From contig JAGWRX010000146.1 of NCBI GenBank assembly GCA_028876395.1, positions 1-32,982 on the forward strand: a DNA stretch of 32,982 bases, given 5' to 3'. Below, one piece after another: positions 7,226 through 13,906 of the stretch. The stretch is from Acidobacteriota bacterium (GTDB lineage Bacteria > Acidobacteriota > Terriglobia > Terriglobales > Acidobacteriaceae). The notes below the pieces were generated by a model, which made no database searches, was not told the origin of the DNA, and was given only the letters and a program-made list of their open reading frames with translations. The position numbers and the translations under genes were made by a program. Positions within the stretch are counted from its first letter, which is position 1. Every line of letters begins with the position of its first letter.

Positions 7226-8380
7226 ATGCTTCAGCCCGGACTCGCCCGCCCACGCCCTCCCAGAGGCATGGCACAGTCGCACTCTGGCGTGCAACCCCTC
7301 AGCTCATACTCGGATAAGCACTTCGAACCCCTCCCCAAGCCGATTGGCGAGCCACCCTATCACATCGATCTGGAAACGATGATCCCAGGAATCGGCAAGA
7401 TTGCCTCCAAACAAAAACGGCTTGTCTTTCATACTGTCGGTGATACGGGCGGCATCAAGAACTCGGACTATCAGGACGCCGTAGCGGGCCAGATGAAGAC
7501 GGATCTTGCTGAGAAGCCCGAAAGTGAGTTGCCGCGCTTCTTCTATCATCTCGGCGATGTCGTCTACTACAACGGCCAGGTCGGAGACTACTACAGCCAG
7601 TTTTACGAGCCGTACGATCACTATGGACCGCCCATCATCGCAATACCCGGCAACCATGATGGCGATCCCGTCTCCGGTCAGACTTCTCTCGACGGTTGGG
7701 TGCGCTACTTCATGACCGAAAATCCATATATCGACAGCGACATATGCGGCGATGCACCTCGCGTCACACTTTCGCTCCCCAACGTCTACTTCACCCTGAA
7801 CTGCCCCTTCGTAACCATCATCGGCATGTACACGAATGTTCCCGATGGGGGATCGATTGACTCGGTCCAGCAGCAGTGGCTTACCAACGAGTTCGCCACC
7901 GCCCCTGCAGACAAGGCGCTGATCACCGCCCTTCATCACCCCGTGTACTCATTCGATGATCACCACAGCGGCAGCCCTGCCATGGCAGATGCTTTGCAAC
8001 ATGCGATCAACGAGTCTCGGCGCGTGCCAAACATGGTGCTCACCGCTCACGTGCACAACTACCAGCGCATCGAGCGCGAGATCGCCGCCAATACTCCTAC
8101 GCCCTTCCTGGTCGCGGGAGCCGGTGGCTACTACCATCTCCACGGGATGACCGCGGACGTAGGCCACGTCGACAGTGAGGTCGGCGCAAAGCTCGTCGCG
8201 CATGACCAGTTCCATCACAGCTATGTCACCCTTGCCGTTGGCGCGGACTCCATCGACGGCGTCATGACTCCGATAGCAGAGACCGGGAGCAAGAAGCACA
8301 AAACCGATACCGTGCCCGACAGGTTCAGCTACAGCGCCAGGCCCCTCAAGCTGAAAGGTGGGGCGACCATCAGCCTTTGA
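7226..8380 (+). CDS. Calcineurin-like metallophosphoesterase (384 aa)
   Basis: A two-metal phosphoesterase of the calcineurin/purple-acid-phosphatase-like superfamily. All five signature blocks are visible: VGDTGG (D73), HLGDVVYY (D111), PGNHDGD (N143, H144), ALHHP and AHVHNYQR (H275, H277). The ATG at 7226 is supported by a GGAGGT site eight bases upstream. No clear signal peptide is seen, unlike many relatives. The N-terminal 60 residues are proline-rich and low in predicted structure. It follows the methyltransferase gene by 180 bases and is followed by a strong hairpin, so it is probably a single transcription unit. Substrate is unknown. Confidence 0.85.
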   Translation: MLQPGLARPRPPRGMAQSHSGVQPLSSYSDKHFEPLPKPIGEPPYHIDLETMIPGIGKIASKQKRLVFHTVGDTGGIKNSDYQDAVAGQMKTDLAEKPESELPRFFYHLGDVVYYNGQVGDYYSQFYEPYDHYGPPIIAIPGNHDGDPVSGQTSLDGWVRYFMTENPYIDSDICGDAPRVTLSLPNVYFTLNCPFVTIIGMYTNVPDGGSIDSVQQQWLTNEFATAPADKALITALHHPVYSFDDHHSGSPAMADALQHAINESRRVPNMVLTAHVHNYQRIEREIAANTPTPFLVAGAGGYYHLHGMTADVGHVDSEVGAKLVAHDQFHHSYVTLAVGADSIDGVMTPIAETGSKKHKTDTVPDRFSYSARPLKLKGGATISL

Positions 8381-8383
8381 CCG

Positions 8384-8422
8384 AGCAGGTCCGCTCCGGA
8401 TCTTCGGGCGGGCCTGCTTGTT
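8384..8422 (+). terminator. Probable intrinsic terminator of the metallophosphoesterase gene
   Basis: An 11-bp stem (AGCAGGTCCGC at 8384-8394 with GCGGGCCTGCT at 8408-8418, one G-T wobble) starts three bases after the stop codon and can be extended inward by CCG/CGG. It is followed by the short T-rich run TGTTCTC. Confidence 0.65.
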
Positions 8423-8525
8423 CTCCACTGCCGCTCACCGTGCAGAGGCAGTTGGCTCCCGGCGGTTTGCGCGCCAAAGAAGCGCGAACCCGAGGCTCAT
8501 CACGACATTCGATATCTCACAAAGC

Positions 8526-8549
8526 GGTACACTGCGTCGTAGTGTGACC
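8526..8549 (+). promoter_or_regulatory. Inverted repeat in the leader region of the phosphotransacetylase gene
   Basis: GGTACACT (8526-8533) pairs with AGTGTGACC (8541-8549) with one bulged base, around a 7-base spacer. It sits about 90 bases before the chosen start at 8639, where an operator or leader hairpin could lie. No regulator is identified. Confidence 0.3.
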
Positions 8550-8638
8550 TGCCGCACATGCGGGAACAGCTGGCCGGGCGAGAATGGTTTCGTGAGGCCG
8601 GGCGGGCTTTCTCTGCTCCGGCCGGGAGAAAAGAACAG

Positions 8639-9625
8639 ATGAGCGATCTTGCCCCACTTGCTGAAGCTGTGGCCGTTGACCCGCTGGTTGGCCATCCGGC
8701 CGACTATCACGTCTTTCACAAGTTTCTGGAGCGCTGCAAGTCCCTGCCGGCCATCACGACGGCGGTGTGCTGGCCGCTGTCGGACGTTGCCCTGCGGGGC
8801 GCGGTGGAGGCAGCCGCCGAGGGATTGATCAAGCCAACGCTGATTGGCGACGCAGCCGAGATGAAGGCGCTGGCGGCGAAGATTGGCGTGGATATCAGCC
8901 CCTTCCCCATCGTTGACGCGGATTCCGAGGTGAAGGCGGCAGAGATTTGCGTGTTGATGTGCCGCAAGGGCGAGGCCCAGGCCATGATGAAGGGCAGCCT
9001 GCACACCGATGAGCTGATGAAGGTGGCCATGGCGCGCGACACGGGCCTGCGCACTGCGCGGCGCATCTCGCACGTGTTTGTGATGGACACGCCGGCGTAT
9101 GCGCGGACGCTGCTGATTACGGACGCGGCCATCAACATCAAGCCGGAGTTTGAGGACAAGATCCACATTGTGCAGAATGCGATTGACCTGGCGCATGCAC
9201 TGGGGATTCCGCAGCCGAAGGTGGCGCTGCTCTCCGCGGTAGAGACGGTGAATCCCAAGATTCCTTCGACCATGGAGGCGGCGGCGCTGTGCAAGATGGC
9301 CGACCGCGGGCAGATTACGGGCGGCATCCTCGACGGGCCGCTGGCGTTTGACACTGCCGTGAGCGTGAAAGCCGCGGCGATCAAGCACCTGGACTCGCCG
9401 GTGACCGGACTGGCCGACATTCTGGTGGTGCCGGATCTGGAGAGCGGCAACATGCTGGCCAAGCAGCTTGAGTACCTGGGCGGCGCGCAACTGGCTGGCA
9501 TTGTTCTGGGCGCGCGGGTTCCGGTGATTCTGACGAGCCGGGCCGACTCGGCGGAGACGCGGCTGACGAGCTGCGCGGTGGCTGTGCTGCTGCACTATGC
9601 CACGCACCCGGTGGAGAAAGCCTGA
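8639..9625 (+). CDS. pta: Phosphate acetyl/butyryltransferase (328 aa)
   Basis: Interconverts acyl-CoA and acyl phosphate (acetyl or butyryl) in the cytosol, part of overflow or fermentation metabolism with an acyl kinase. The whole length fits the PTA_PTB domain. The C-terminal GLADILVVPDLESGNMLAKQ followed by GIVLGARVPVILTSRAD matches the form that is often fused to a MaoC/enoyl-CoA hydratase domain; here that extra domain is absent. I chose the ATG at 8639 because GGGAGAAAAG precedes it and the family starts here; an upstream in-frame ATG at 8558 would add 27 unlike residues. No acetate kinase gene is adjacent, so acetyl versus butyryl preference is open. Confidence 0.85.
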   Translation: MSDLAPLAEAVAVDPLVGHPADYHVFHKFLERCKSLPAITTAVCWPLSDVALRGAVEAAAEGLIKPTLIGDAAEMKALAAKIGVDISPFPIVDADSEVKAAEICVLMCRKGEAQAMMKGSLHTDELMKVAMARDTGLRTARRISHVFVMDTPAYARTLLITDAAINIKPEFEDKIHIVQNAIDLAHALGIPQPKVALLSAVETVNPKIPSTMEAAALCKMADRGQITGGILDGPLAFDTAVSVKAAAIKHLDSPVTGLADILVVPDLESGNMLAKQLEYLGGAQLAGIVLGARVPVILTSRADSAETRLTSCAVAVLLHYATHPVEKA

Positions 9626-9652
9626 TCCCAACCCCTTTCGCTCGACCCGCTG

Positions 9653-9691
9653 GGCGCCATCTCTCAAGGAGTTGGCGCCTGTTGCGTTTTT
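9653..9691 (+). terminator. Intrinsic terminator after the phosphotransacetylase gene
   Basis: A 7-bp stem GGCGCCA (9653-9659) / TGGCGCC (9673-9679) with a 13-base loop is followed by TGTTGCGTTTTT. It lies 27 bases after the stop codon and separates pta from dps. Confidence 0.7.
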
Positions 9692-9807
9692 GCACCGCAT
9701 TTGCGACGAGCCTTTCCGGGGCGTTGGCGTCTAACCGTTTGCGCGGGGCACGAGCGCGGGGGCGCCATTCCGGGCATCGCGAGATTGTCCCCGGCAGAGG
9801 TGCAATC

Positions 9808-10320
9808 ATGGCGACACGTATGCAAGAGACTGCCGCAAGAACAGCAAAGCTCAGCACTCCGGACGGCTTCACCCCTGCGGAGGTGAAGGATCTCTCCAGC
9901 GTGCTGAACGCGGCGCTGGCCGATGTCTTCGCTCTTTATCTGAAAACGAAGAACTTCCATTGGCACGTGAGCGGGGCGCACTTCCGCGATTATCACGTAC
10001 TGCTGGACGAGCAGGCCGCGGAGCTATTCGCCATCACGGATGCCATTGCCGAGCGGGTGCGCAAGATTGGCGGCACCACCATCCGGTCCATCGGGCATAT
10101 TGCCCGTCTGCAGCGGCTGGCCGATAACGACATGGATTTTGTGAATCCCGAGGAGATGCTTTTCGAACTCCACGCCGACAACAAGAAGCTGGTGGAGAGC
10201 CTGCGCATCGCGCACGAAGTGTCTGCGAAGGCGGCCGACTACGCTACGACGAGCATGATCGAGGTGTGGATCGACCAGGCTGAGCGGCGCGCGTGGTTCC
10301 TGTTTGAGTCCACGCGGTAA
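9808..10320 (+). CDS. dps: Dps-family DNA-binding ferritin-like protein (170 aa)
   Basis: Forms dodecameric shells that oxidise and store iron with peroxide and shield DNA in stationary phase or oxidative stress. All five inter-subunit ferroxidase residues can be placed: H51 (in NFHWHV), H63, D67, D78 and E82, at the same numbers as I recall for the Escherichia coli protein. The length is normal. The N-terminal 20 residues are basic and polar (MATRMQETAARTAK), as in DNA-binding members. The ATG at 9808 has a weak CAGAGG site; longer in-frame starts would pass through the intergenic DNA after the terminator. It is convergent with phoU, with only 67 bases between them. Confidence 0.92.
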   Translation: MATRMQETAARTAKLSTPDGFTPAEVKDLSSVLNAALADVFALYLKTKNFHWHVSGAHFRDYHVLLDEQAAELFAITDAIAERVRKIGGTTIRSIGHIARLQRLADNDMDFVNPEEMLFELHADNKKLVESLRIAHEVSAKAADYATTSMIEVWIDQAERRAWFLFESTR

Positions 10321-10387
10321 GGCAACGCTTCCGGATGCGGGCGGCGGGGTTCAGGGTTCCGATTCGGAGATCGGGAGAGCTTTACGC

Positions 10388-11059
10388 TCAATCCATTGAG
10401 AGGCTGAGCTGGTGGCGGACGTCGGCGCCGCGAATCCAGAAGATGACGTCGGTGGCGATGTTCGAGGCGTGGTCTGCGATGCGCTCGAGGCTGCGCGAGA
10501 CGAGGAGGCCGTTCATTGCCTGCTGGGTGTATTGCGGCTTTTCCTGGATGAGCTTGAGCAGGTCGTCGTGGGCGCGGCGGTTCATGCGGTCAATCTCATC
10601 GTCCATTTCGCGCACGGTGTCGGCGAGGCGCGCATCGCCCTCGAGGAGGGCGTGAATGGCGGTGCGAATCATGCGGCCGGCAAACTCGCCCATGGCGGCA
10701 AAGTCCACGGGCAGCTCGATTTCTTCAGACTTGAGAATGTCGCGCGTGCGGCGGGAGATGCCCATGGACTGGTCGCCGATGCGTTCCAGATCGCCGTTGA
10801 TTTTGATGACCGCGAGGATGAAGCGCAGATCGATGGCCATGGGCTGCTCCTTGGCGAGGAGCTCGTAGGCCATCTCGTCCAGCTCGCGCTGGGCGGTGTT
10901 GATGGCGGTCTCATTCTGCTTGACGTACTGGCAAAGGGCCAGATCGCGCTGCAGATAGGCGTCAACCGCAGACTCGACCGCCTGCTGCGCAAGCGCAGCC
11001 ATGGCAAGGAGCTTGTCCTTGAGTTCGGCGAGCTGCTGTTGAAAGTGGATGCGCGGCAC
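10388..11059 (-). CDS. phoU: Phosphate-uptake regulator PhoU (223 aa)
   Basis: Links the Pst phosphate transporter to the PhoR/PhoB sensor system and represses the Pho regulon when phosphate is plentiful. The protein is two homologous three-helix bundles, and each shows the metal-binding-type motif: GDLERIGDQSMGISR in the first repeat and RSLERIADHASNIATD in the second. Length is typical. The start is GTG at 11057-11059, with AGGAG about nine bases upstream. No pstSCAB or phoBR genes flank it, which is unusual since phoU often ends the pst operon. Assignment is secure; coupling to a Pst system elsewhere in the genome is inferred. Confidence 0.93.
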   Translation of the reverse strand: MPRIHFQQQLAELKDKLLAMAALAQQAVESAVDAYLQRDLALCQYVKQNETAINTAQRELDEMAYELLAKEQPMAIDLRFILAVIKINGDLERIGDQSMGISRRTRDILKSEEIELPVDFAAMGEFAGRMIRTAIHALLEGDARLADTVREMDDEIDRMNRRAHDDLLKLIQEKPQYTQQAMNGLLVSRSLERIADHASNIATDVIFWIRGADVRHQLSLSMD

Positions 11060-11211
11060 GACAGTTTTTCTCCTATTTATGATTGTGCATCATGCAATGT
11101 TACCAGCCTGCAAATTTCCCGGCGCGCACCAGAACTGTTACGCCTGACGCGGGCGTTGTCCGATTTTCGTTAGACGCCTGATGAAGCGATTGGATGTTCT
11201 AGGCTAACACT

Positions 11212-11865
11212 ATGGACAGCCAGGACACGCCGCTCAACCCGATGCATACCTTTGACCCGGCAGCATGTGAACCGCGCCAGGTCTACAAACTGATGACGGG
11301 CATCATTGTGCCGCGGCCGGTGGCGCTGGTATCGACCGTGGACGCCGAGGGCGTGGCCAATCTTGCGCCCTTCAGCTTTTTCTCGGGCGTGGGCTCGGCG
11401 CCGCCGACGGTGCTGTTCTGCCCGGCGCTGCGCTCGGCGCGCGGAGACAGGCCGGAGCAGCGCAAGGACACGCTGCGCAATGTGGAAGAGACGGGCGAAT
11501 TCGTAGTGAACGTGGTGAGCGAAGCCATGGCAGCGGCAGCCAACGCCACGGCAGCCGAGGTTGCGCCGGAGGTGGACGAGTTCGAACTGGCGGGGCTGAC
11601 GGCGCTGGCCAGCGAAGCGGTTCGCCCGCCGCGGGTGGCCGAGTCGCCGGCGCAGATGGAGTGCCGGCTGCTGCAGGTCATCTACACCAGCCAGGCGGCG
11701 GGCAGCGGCGTGATCGTGCTGGGCGAGGTGGTGCGGTTCCACGTACGCGAGGATCTGGTGGATGACTTCCGCGTGGACCCGGCGGGGCTGGACGCCGTGG
11801 GACGCATGGCGGGCAATACGTGGGTGCGCACTCGGGACCGCATTGAGCTTGTCCGGCCGAAATAG
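11212..11865 (+). CDS. Flavin reductase-like FMN-binding protein, DIM6/NTAB family (217 aa)
   Basis: A split-barrel FMN-binding protein of the flavin-reductase-like group. Visible landmarks are the N-terminal YKLMTGIIVPRPVALVSTVD, then GVANLAPFSFFSGVGSAPPTVLF, then ETGEFVVNVVSEAMA and the later GSGVIVLGEVVRFHV. The length is usual. Members reduce flavins with NAD(P)H or simply bind FMN, so the reaction is unresolved. The ATG at 11212 lacks a clear ribosome site, so a leaderless or weakly initiated transcript is possible. It is divergent from phoU and is followed 88 bases later by the PEBP gene. Confidence 0.82.
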   Translation: MDSQDTPLNPMHTFDPAACEPRQVYKLMTGIIVPRPVALVSTVDAEGVANLAPFSFFSGVGSAPPTVLFCPALRSARGDRPEQRKDTLRNVEETGEFVVNVVSEAMAAAANATAAEVAPEVDEFELAGLTALASEAVRPPRVAESPAQMECRLLQVIYTSQAAGSGVIVLGEVVRFHVREDLVDDFRVDPAGLDAVGRMAGNTWVRTRDRIELVRPK

Positions 11866-11953
11866 CGGCTGCTTGTCTGGCGGGACAAAACGCGCTACGC
11901 TGGTGCGGCTTCTGTTCAGGACGGGCGCTGGAAGACCGCGCGCGGGAGGGCTC

Positions 11954-12559
11954 ATGCGCACCAGGGAGGCTGCTGGCTGCACTGCTTGCGACAGGACCGG
12001 CCCGCGGTTTGCCGCACTGTGCGCGGCGGCTCTGCTGGCGGCGATTCCAGCGCTCGCGGGCTGCCATGGCGCGAGGGCGGTTGACGCTGCCGGAGGGAGA
12101 GCAACGATGGAGCTGACCAGCGCAAGCACGCGCGATGGCCGCGTGCCGAAGGACTTTACCTGCGATGGAGCGGATCGCTCGCCGCAACTGGCGTGGAGTG
12201 AGGTTCCGGCAGGGACGAAGAGCTTTGCGTTGATTGTGACCGACCCGGATGCGCCGGTGGGCACCTTTGTGCACTGGGTGCTCTACAACCTGCCGGGCAC
12301 GGCGCGGGAACTGGCCGAAGGGCTTCCGAAGCAGGCGAAGCTTGCCGATGGCTCGCTGCAGGGGCAGAACGATTTTGGCAACACGGGTTACGGCGGCCCG
12401 TGCCCGCCGCGCGGATCGACGCATCGCTACTTCTTTGAGCTGTATGCACTGGACGGGCCGCTCAACCTGCCGCCGGGAGCCGGCAGGGCAAAGGTGGAGA
12501 AGGCGATGCAAGGGCATGCGCTGGCGCGGGGCGAACTAATTGCGCGCTACGGGCGCTGA
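11954..12559 (+). CDS. YbhB/YbcL-family (PEBP) lipoprotein (201 aa)
   Basis: A phosphatidylethanolamine-binding-protein fold of the bacterial YbhB/YbcL family, whose function is poorly known. The core shows TDPDAP (96-101), H107 in FVHWVLYNLP, GYGGPCPP (145-152) and HRYFFELYALD (157-167), which line the anion-binding pocket. The first 37 residues form a lipoprotein signal ending in the lipobox LAGC (cysteine 37), so it is probably anchored in a membrane. The ATG at 11954 is preferred to a longer frame overlapping the previous gene because GGGAGGG lies just before it. No partner gene is recognisable. Close relatives with and without lipoboxes exist, so location is inferred from the motif. Confidence 0.85.
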   Translation: MRTREAAGCTACDRTGPRFAALCAAALLAAIPALAGCHGARAVDAAGGRATMELTSASTRDGRVPKDFTCDGADRSPQLAWSEVPAGTKSFALIVTDPDAPVGTFVHWVLYNLPGTARELAEGLPKQAKLADGSLQGQNDFGNTGYGGPCPPRGSTHRYFFELYALDGPLNLPPGAGRAKVEKAMQGHALARGELIARYGR

Positions 12560-12615
12560 AGGCCGCGGAGGAATGCGCAGCCATGCCGCCCGCTCTGCTT
12601 CCATCGTCAGCCCGC

Positions 12616-12667
12616 AGAAGACGCCGCCAGACACTGCGAGACTATATCCGCCGGAAAAGCGTCTTCT
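12616..12667 (+). other. Long-loop inverted repeat between the PEBP and secreted-orphan genes
   Basis: Perfect 9-base arms AGAAGACGC (12616-12624) and GCGTCTTCT (12659-12667) flank a 34-base spacer. It may be an operator, a leader structure or chance. There is no T run, so it is a weak terminator candidate. Confidence 0.35.
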
Positions 12668-12751
12668 TCAACAGCACGATCTCGAGGAACGCCGCGCACA
12701 TCGCGCCTCCACGTCTGGATTCGTAGCGACTCTATCCCGAGGTTCACGCAA

Positions 12752-13414
12752 GTGAAAGCCCTTTTAGCCTCGCTTCTTCTCTCCGCTGCAGCTTTCGCCC
12801 AAAGCCCGTCCGCCCAGCCCGGCCCTGCAATCATCACCTTCAATCGGGCTGACGCCGCGCACTGCAAGGTCGCTCTCGCCGGCGGTAAGCCGCTTCTTGA
12901 AACCACGTATGACGGAACCACCGTCGCCATCGGCATGCCGCAAAACAGGGGCAACGGCGACTTCTCCGTCTTCGTCTCGGTTTACCGCGTCGCCGAGGGC
13001 ACCGTCAAAGTCGTGCCCAAGAGCTTCGCCGCCGTGTACTCTGACCCCGGCCACACCCGCTTCCCGTTCTTCGACATGGGAGCCGAACTGGAGATGGCCG
13101 CCCGCGCCCGTGCGCTGGCTGAAGGCCAATCCGGCGCCGGCGAGCAGTTGGACATGGGCGTTCTCAACCACGCATCCCACCCCCCGAGCGGCGCCGCCAC
13201 CACCATCGGCTCCTCGGGCATCCCCTCGGACACGCAGATGCCTGCCGTCCTCAGCCCCGCGATCTTCCTCCACCCCGCCACCCTGAAGCAGGGCGCCGGA
13301 GTCTCAGGCTTCGTCTTCTTCCGCAAGCCCAAAAAGGCAAAAGTGGAGATCACCCCCACCGGAATGCTCGATCAAATAGACATTCCGGTCAACGGCGTAG
13401 TATTCCGCTTCTGA
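12752..13414 (+). CDS. Secreted hypothetical protein (220 aa)
   Basis: I do not recognise a family. The N-terminus MKALLASLLLSAAAFAQ is a clear signal peptide with likely cleavage after AFA. The mature part is beta-rich, with alternating hydrophobic strands (FSVFVSVYRVAEGTVKVV), a flexible stretch rich in Gly, Ser and Pro (about residues 140-175), and a final strand region FVFFRKPKKAKVEITPTGML ending in FRF. The start is GTG at 12752, preceded by a CGAGG-like site. It follows the PEBP gene by 192 bases and precedes repeat copy 2. Because it ends in aromatic residues and is exported, a periplasmic or envelope location is likely; function is unknown. Confidence 0.65.
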   Translation: MKALLASLLLSAAAFAQSPSAQPGPAIITFNRADAAHCKVALAGGKPLLETTYDGTTVAIGMPQNRGNGDFSVFVSVYRVAEGTVKVVPKSFAAVYSDPGHTRFPFFDMGAELEMAARARALAEGQSGAGEQLDMGVLNHASHPPSGAATTIGSSGIPSDTQMPAVLSPAIFLHPATLKQGAGVSGFVFFRKPKKAKVEITPTGMLDQIDIPVNGVVFRF

Positions 13415-13508
13415 TATGTGTCCGAGACCGGACGCAACGGATTACAGGCAAGAGCCTTCCGGTTTGCCCATGGTGAGCGGGAGGCGAAGGCTTGCCGATA
13501 CGGGCTGC

Positions 13509-13692
13509 GAAATTCTCTGCAAGCTTTTTGTGGAAAACAAAAATAAATAGGGGGGGTAGGGGGGTGCCCTTTAGCCGCCAGCTCCCAGCCGGGGTGGTGA
13601 CTCGACGGAATCCCGTACGGGCCGGGAGCTGTGGTGTTTTTTTTATTGCTGCAATTCCATTGTGCGCCGGGAGGGGGAAATGACCTGCAAAA
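13509..13692 (+). repeat. Dispersed intergenic repeat, copy 2
   Basis: Second copy of the element at 817-1020, same orientation, with long identical blocks including GGTGGTGACTCGACGGAATC and GCTGCAATTCCATTGTGCG. In this copy CAGCTCCCAGCC (near 13579-13590) and GGCCGGGAGCTG (near 13620-13631) form 12-base arms with one mismatch. In copy 1 only the inner six bases of this stem (GCTCCC/GGGAGC) remain paired. It also contains a run of eight T that copy 1 lacks. Confidence 0.8.
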
Positions 13693-13817
13693 TGCGAGGA
13701 GCCGTTCCGGTTTGATTTTGAACGAGATGGGAGCGGCGAAGGGCAGGATGGGGTTGACATCTCTTTGAGGGGCGACATTTTTTGGGTGTGGCGGGGCGGC
13801 CATGGGTTTGTTGTCTT

Positions 13818-13889
13818 CCCAGGTCTCAGAATCGAGACCTGGGGCACCCGGCATTGTTGTTTTCCCAGGTCTCAGAATCGAGACCTGGG
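13818..13889. repeat. Two tandem palindromic units, same family as 1509-1581
   Basis: Two identical units have 10-base arms CCCAGGTCTC and GAGACCTGGG around the loop AGAATC, at 13818-13843 and 13864-13889, period 46 bases. Each is followed by GGCACCCGGCA. Compared with 1509-1534, the stem pair T-A is replaced by C-G with both sides changed. They end 17 bases before the stop codon of the convergent DUF885 gene and may serve as a two-way terminator. Confidence 0.8.
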
Positions 13890-13906
13890 GCACCCGGCAC
13901 CCGGCC

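Larger units (their letters stand above)
13415..13906. other. Repeat-rich region between convergent genes
   Basis: These 492 bases hold no credible gene. In order they contain an imperfect hairpin (GGCAAG-AG-CCTTC at 13451-13463 with GAAGGCTTGCC near 13487-13497) that may end the upstream gene, then repeat copy 2 (13509-13692), about 125 bases with no recognised feature, and two tandem palindromes that stop just short of the DUF885 stop codon. Confidence 0.6.

Noticed and set aside
5478..8380. Secondary-metabolite gene cluster around the SnoaL-like and methyltransferase genes
   Set aside because: Only two tailoring-type genes are present, with no core synthase, transporter or regulator, so a cluster is not supported.
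8435..9700. A 421-codon minus-strand open frame opposite the phosphotransacetylase gene
   Set aside because: The product is rich in Arg, His and Gln with no recognisable domain, and the plus strand encodes a complete PTA_PTB protein.
11170..12264. A 364-codon minus-strand open frame
   Set aside because: It runs antisense across two well-supported genes (flavin reductase and PEBP) and has no domain.
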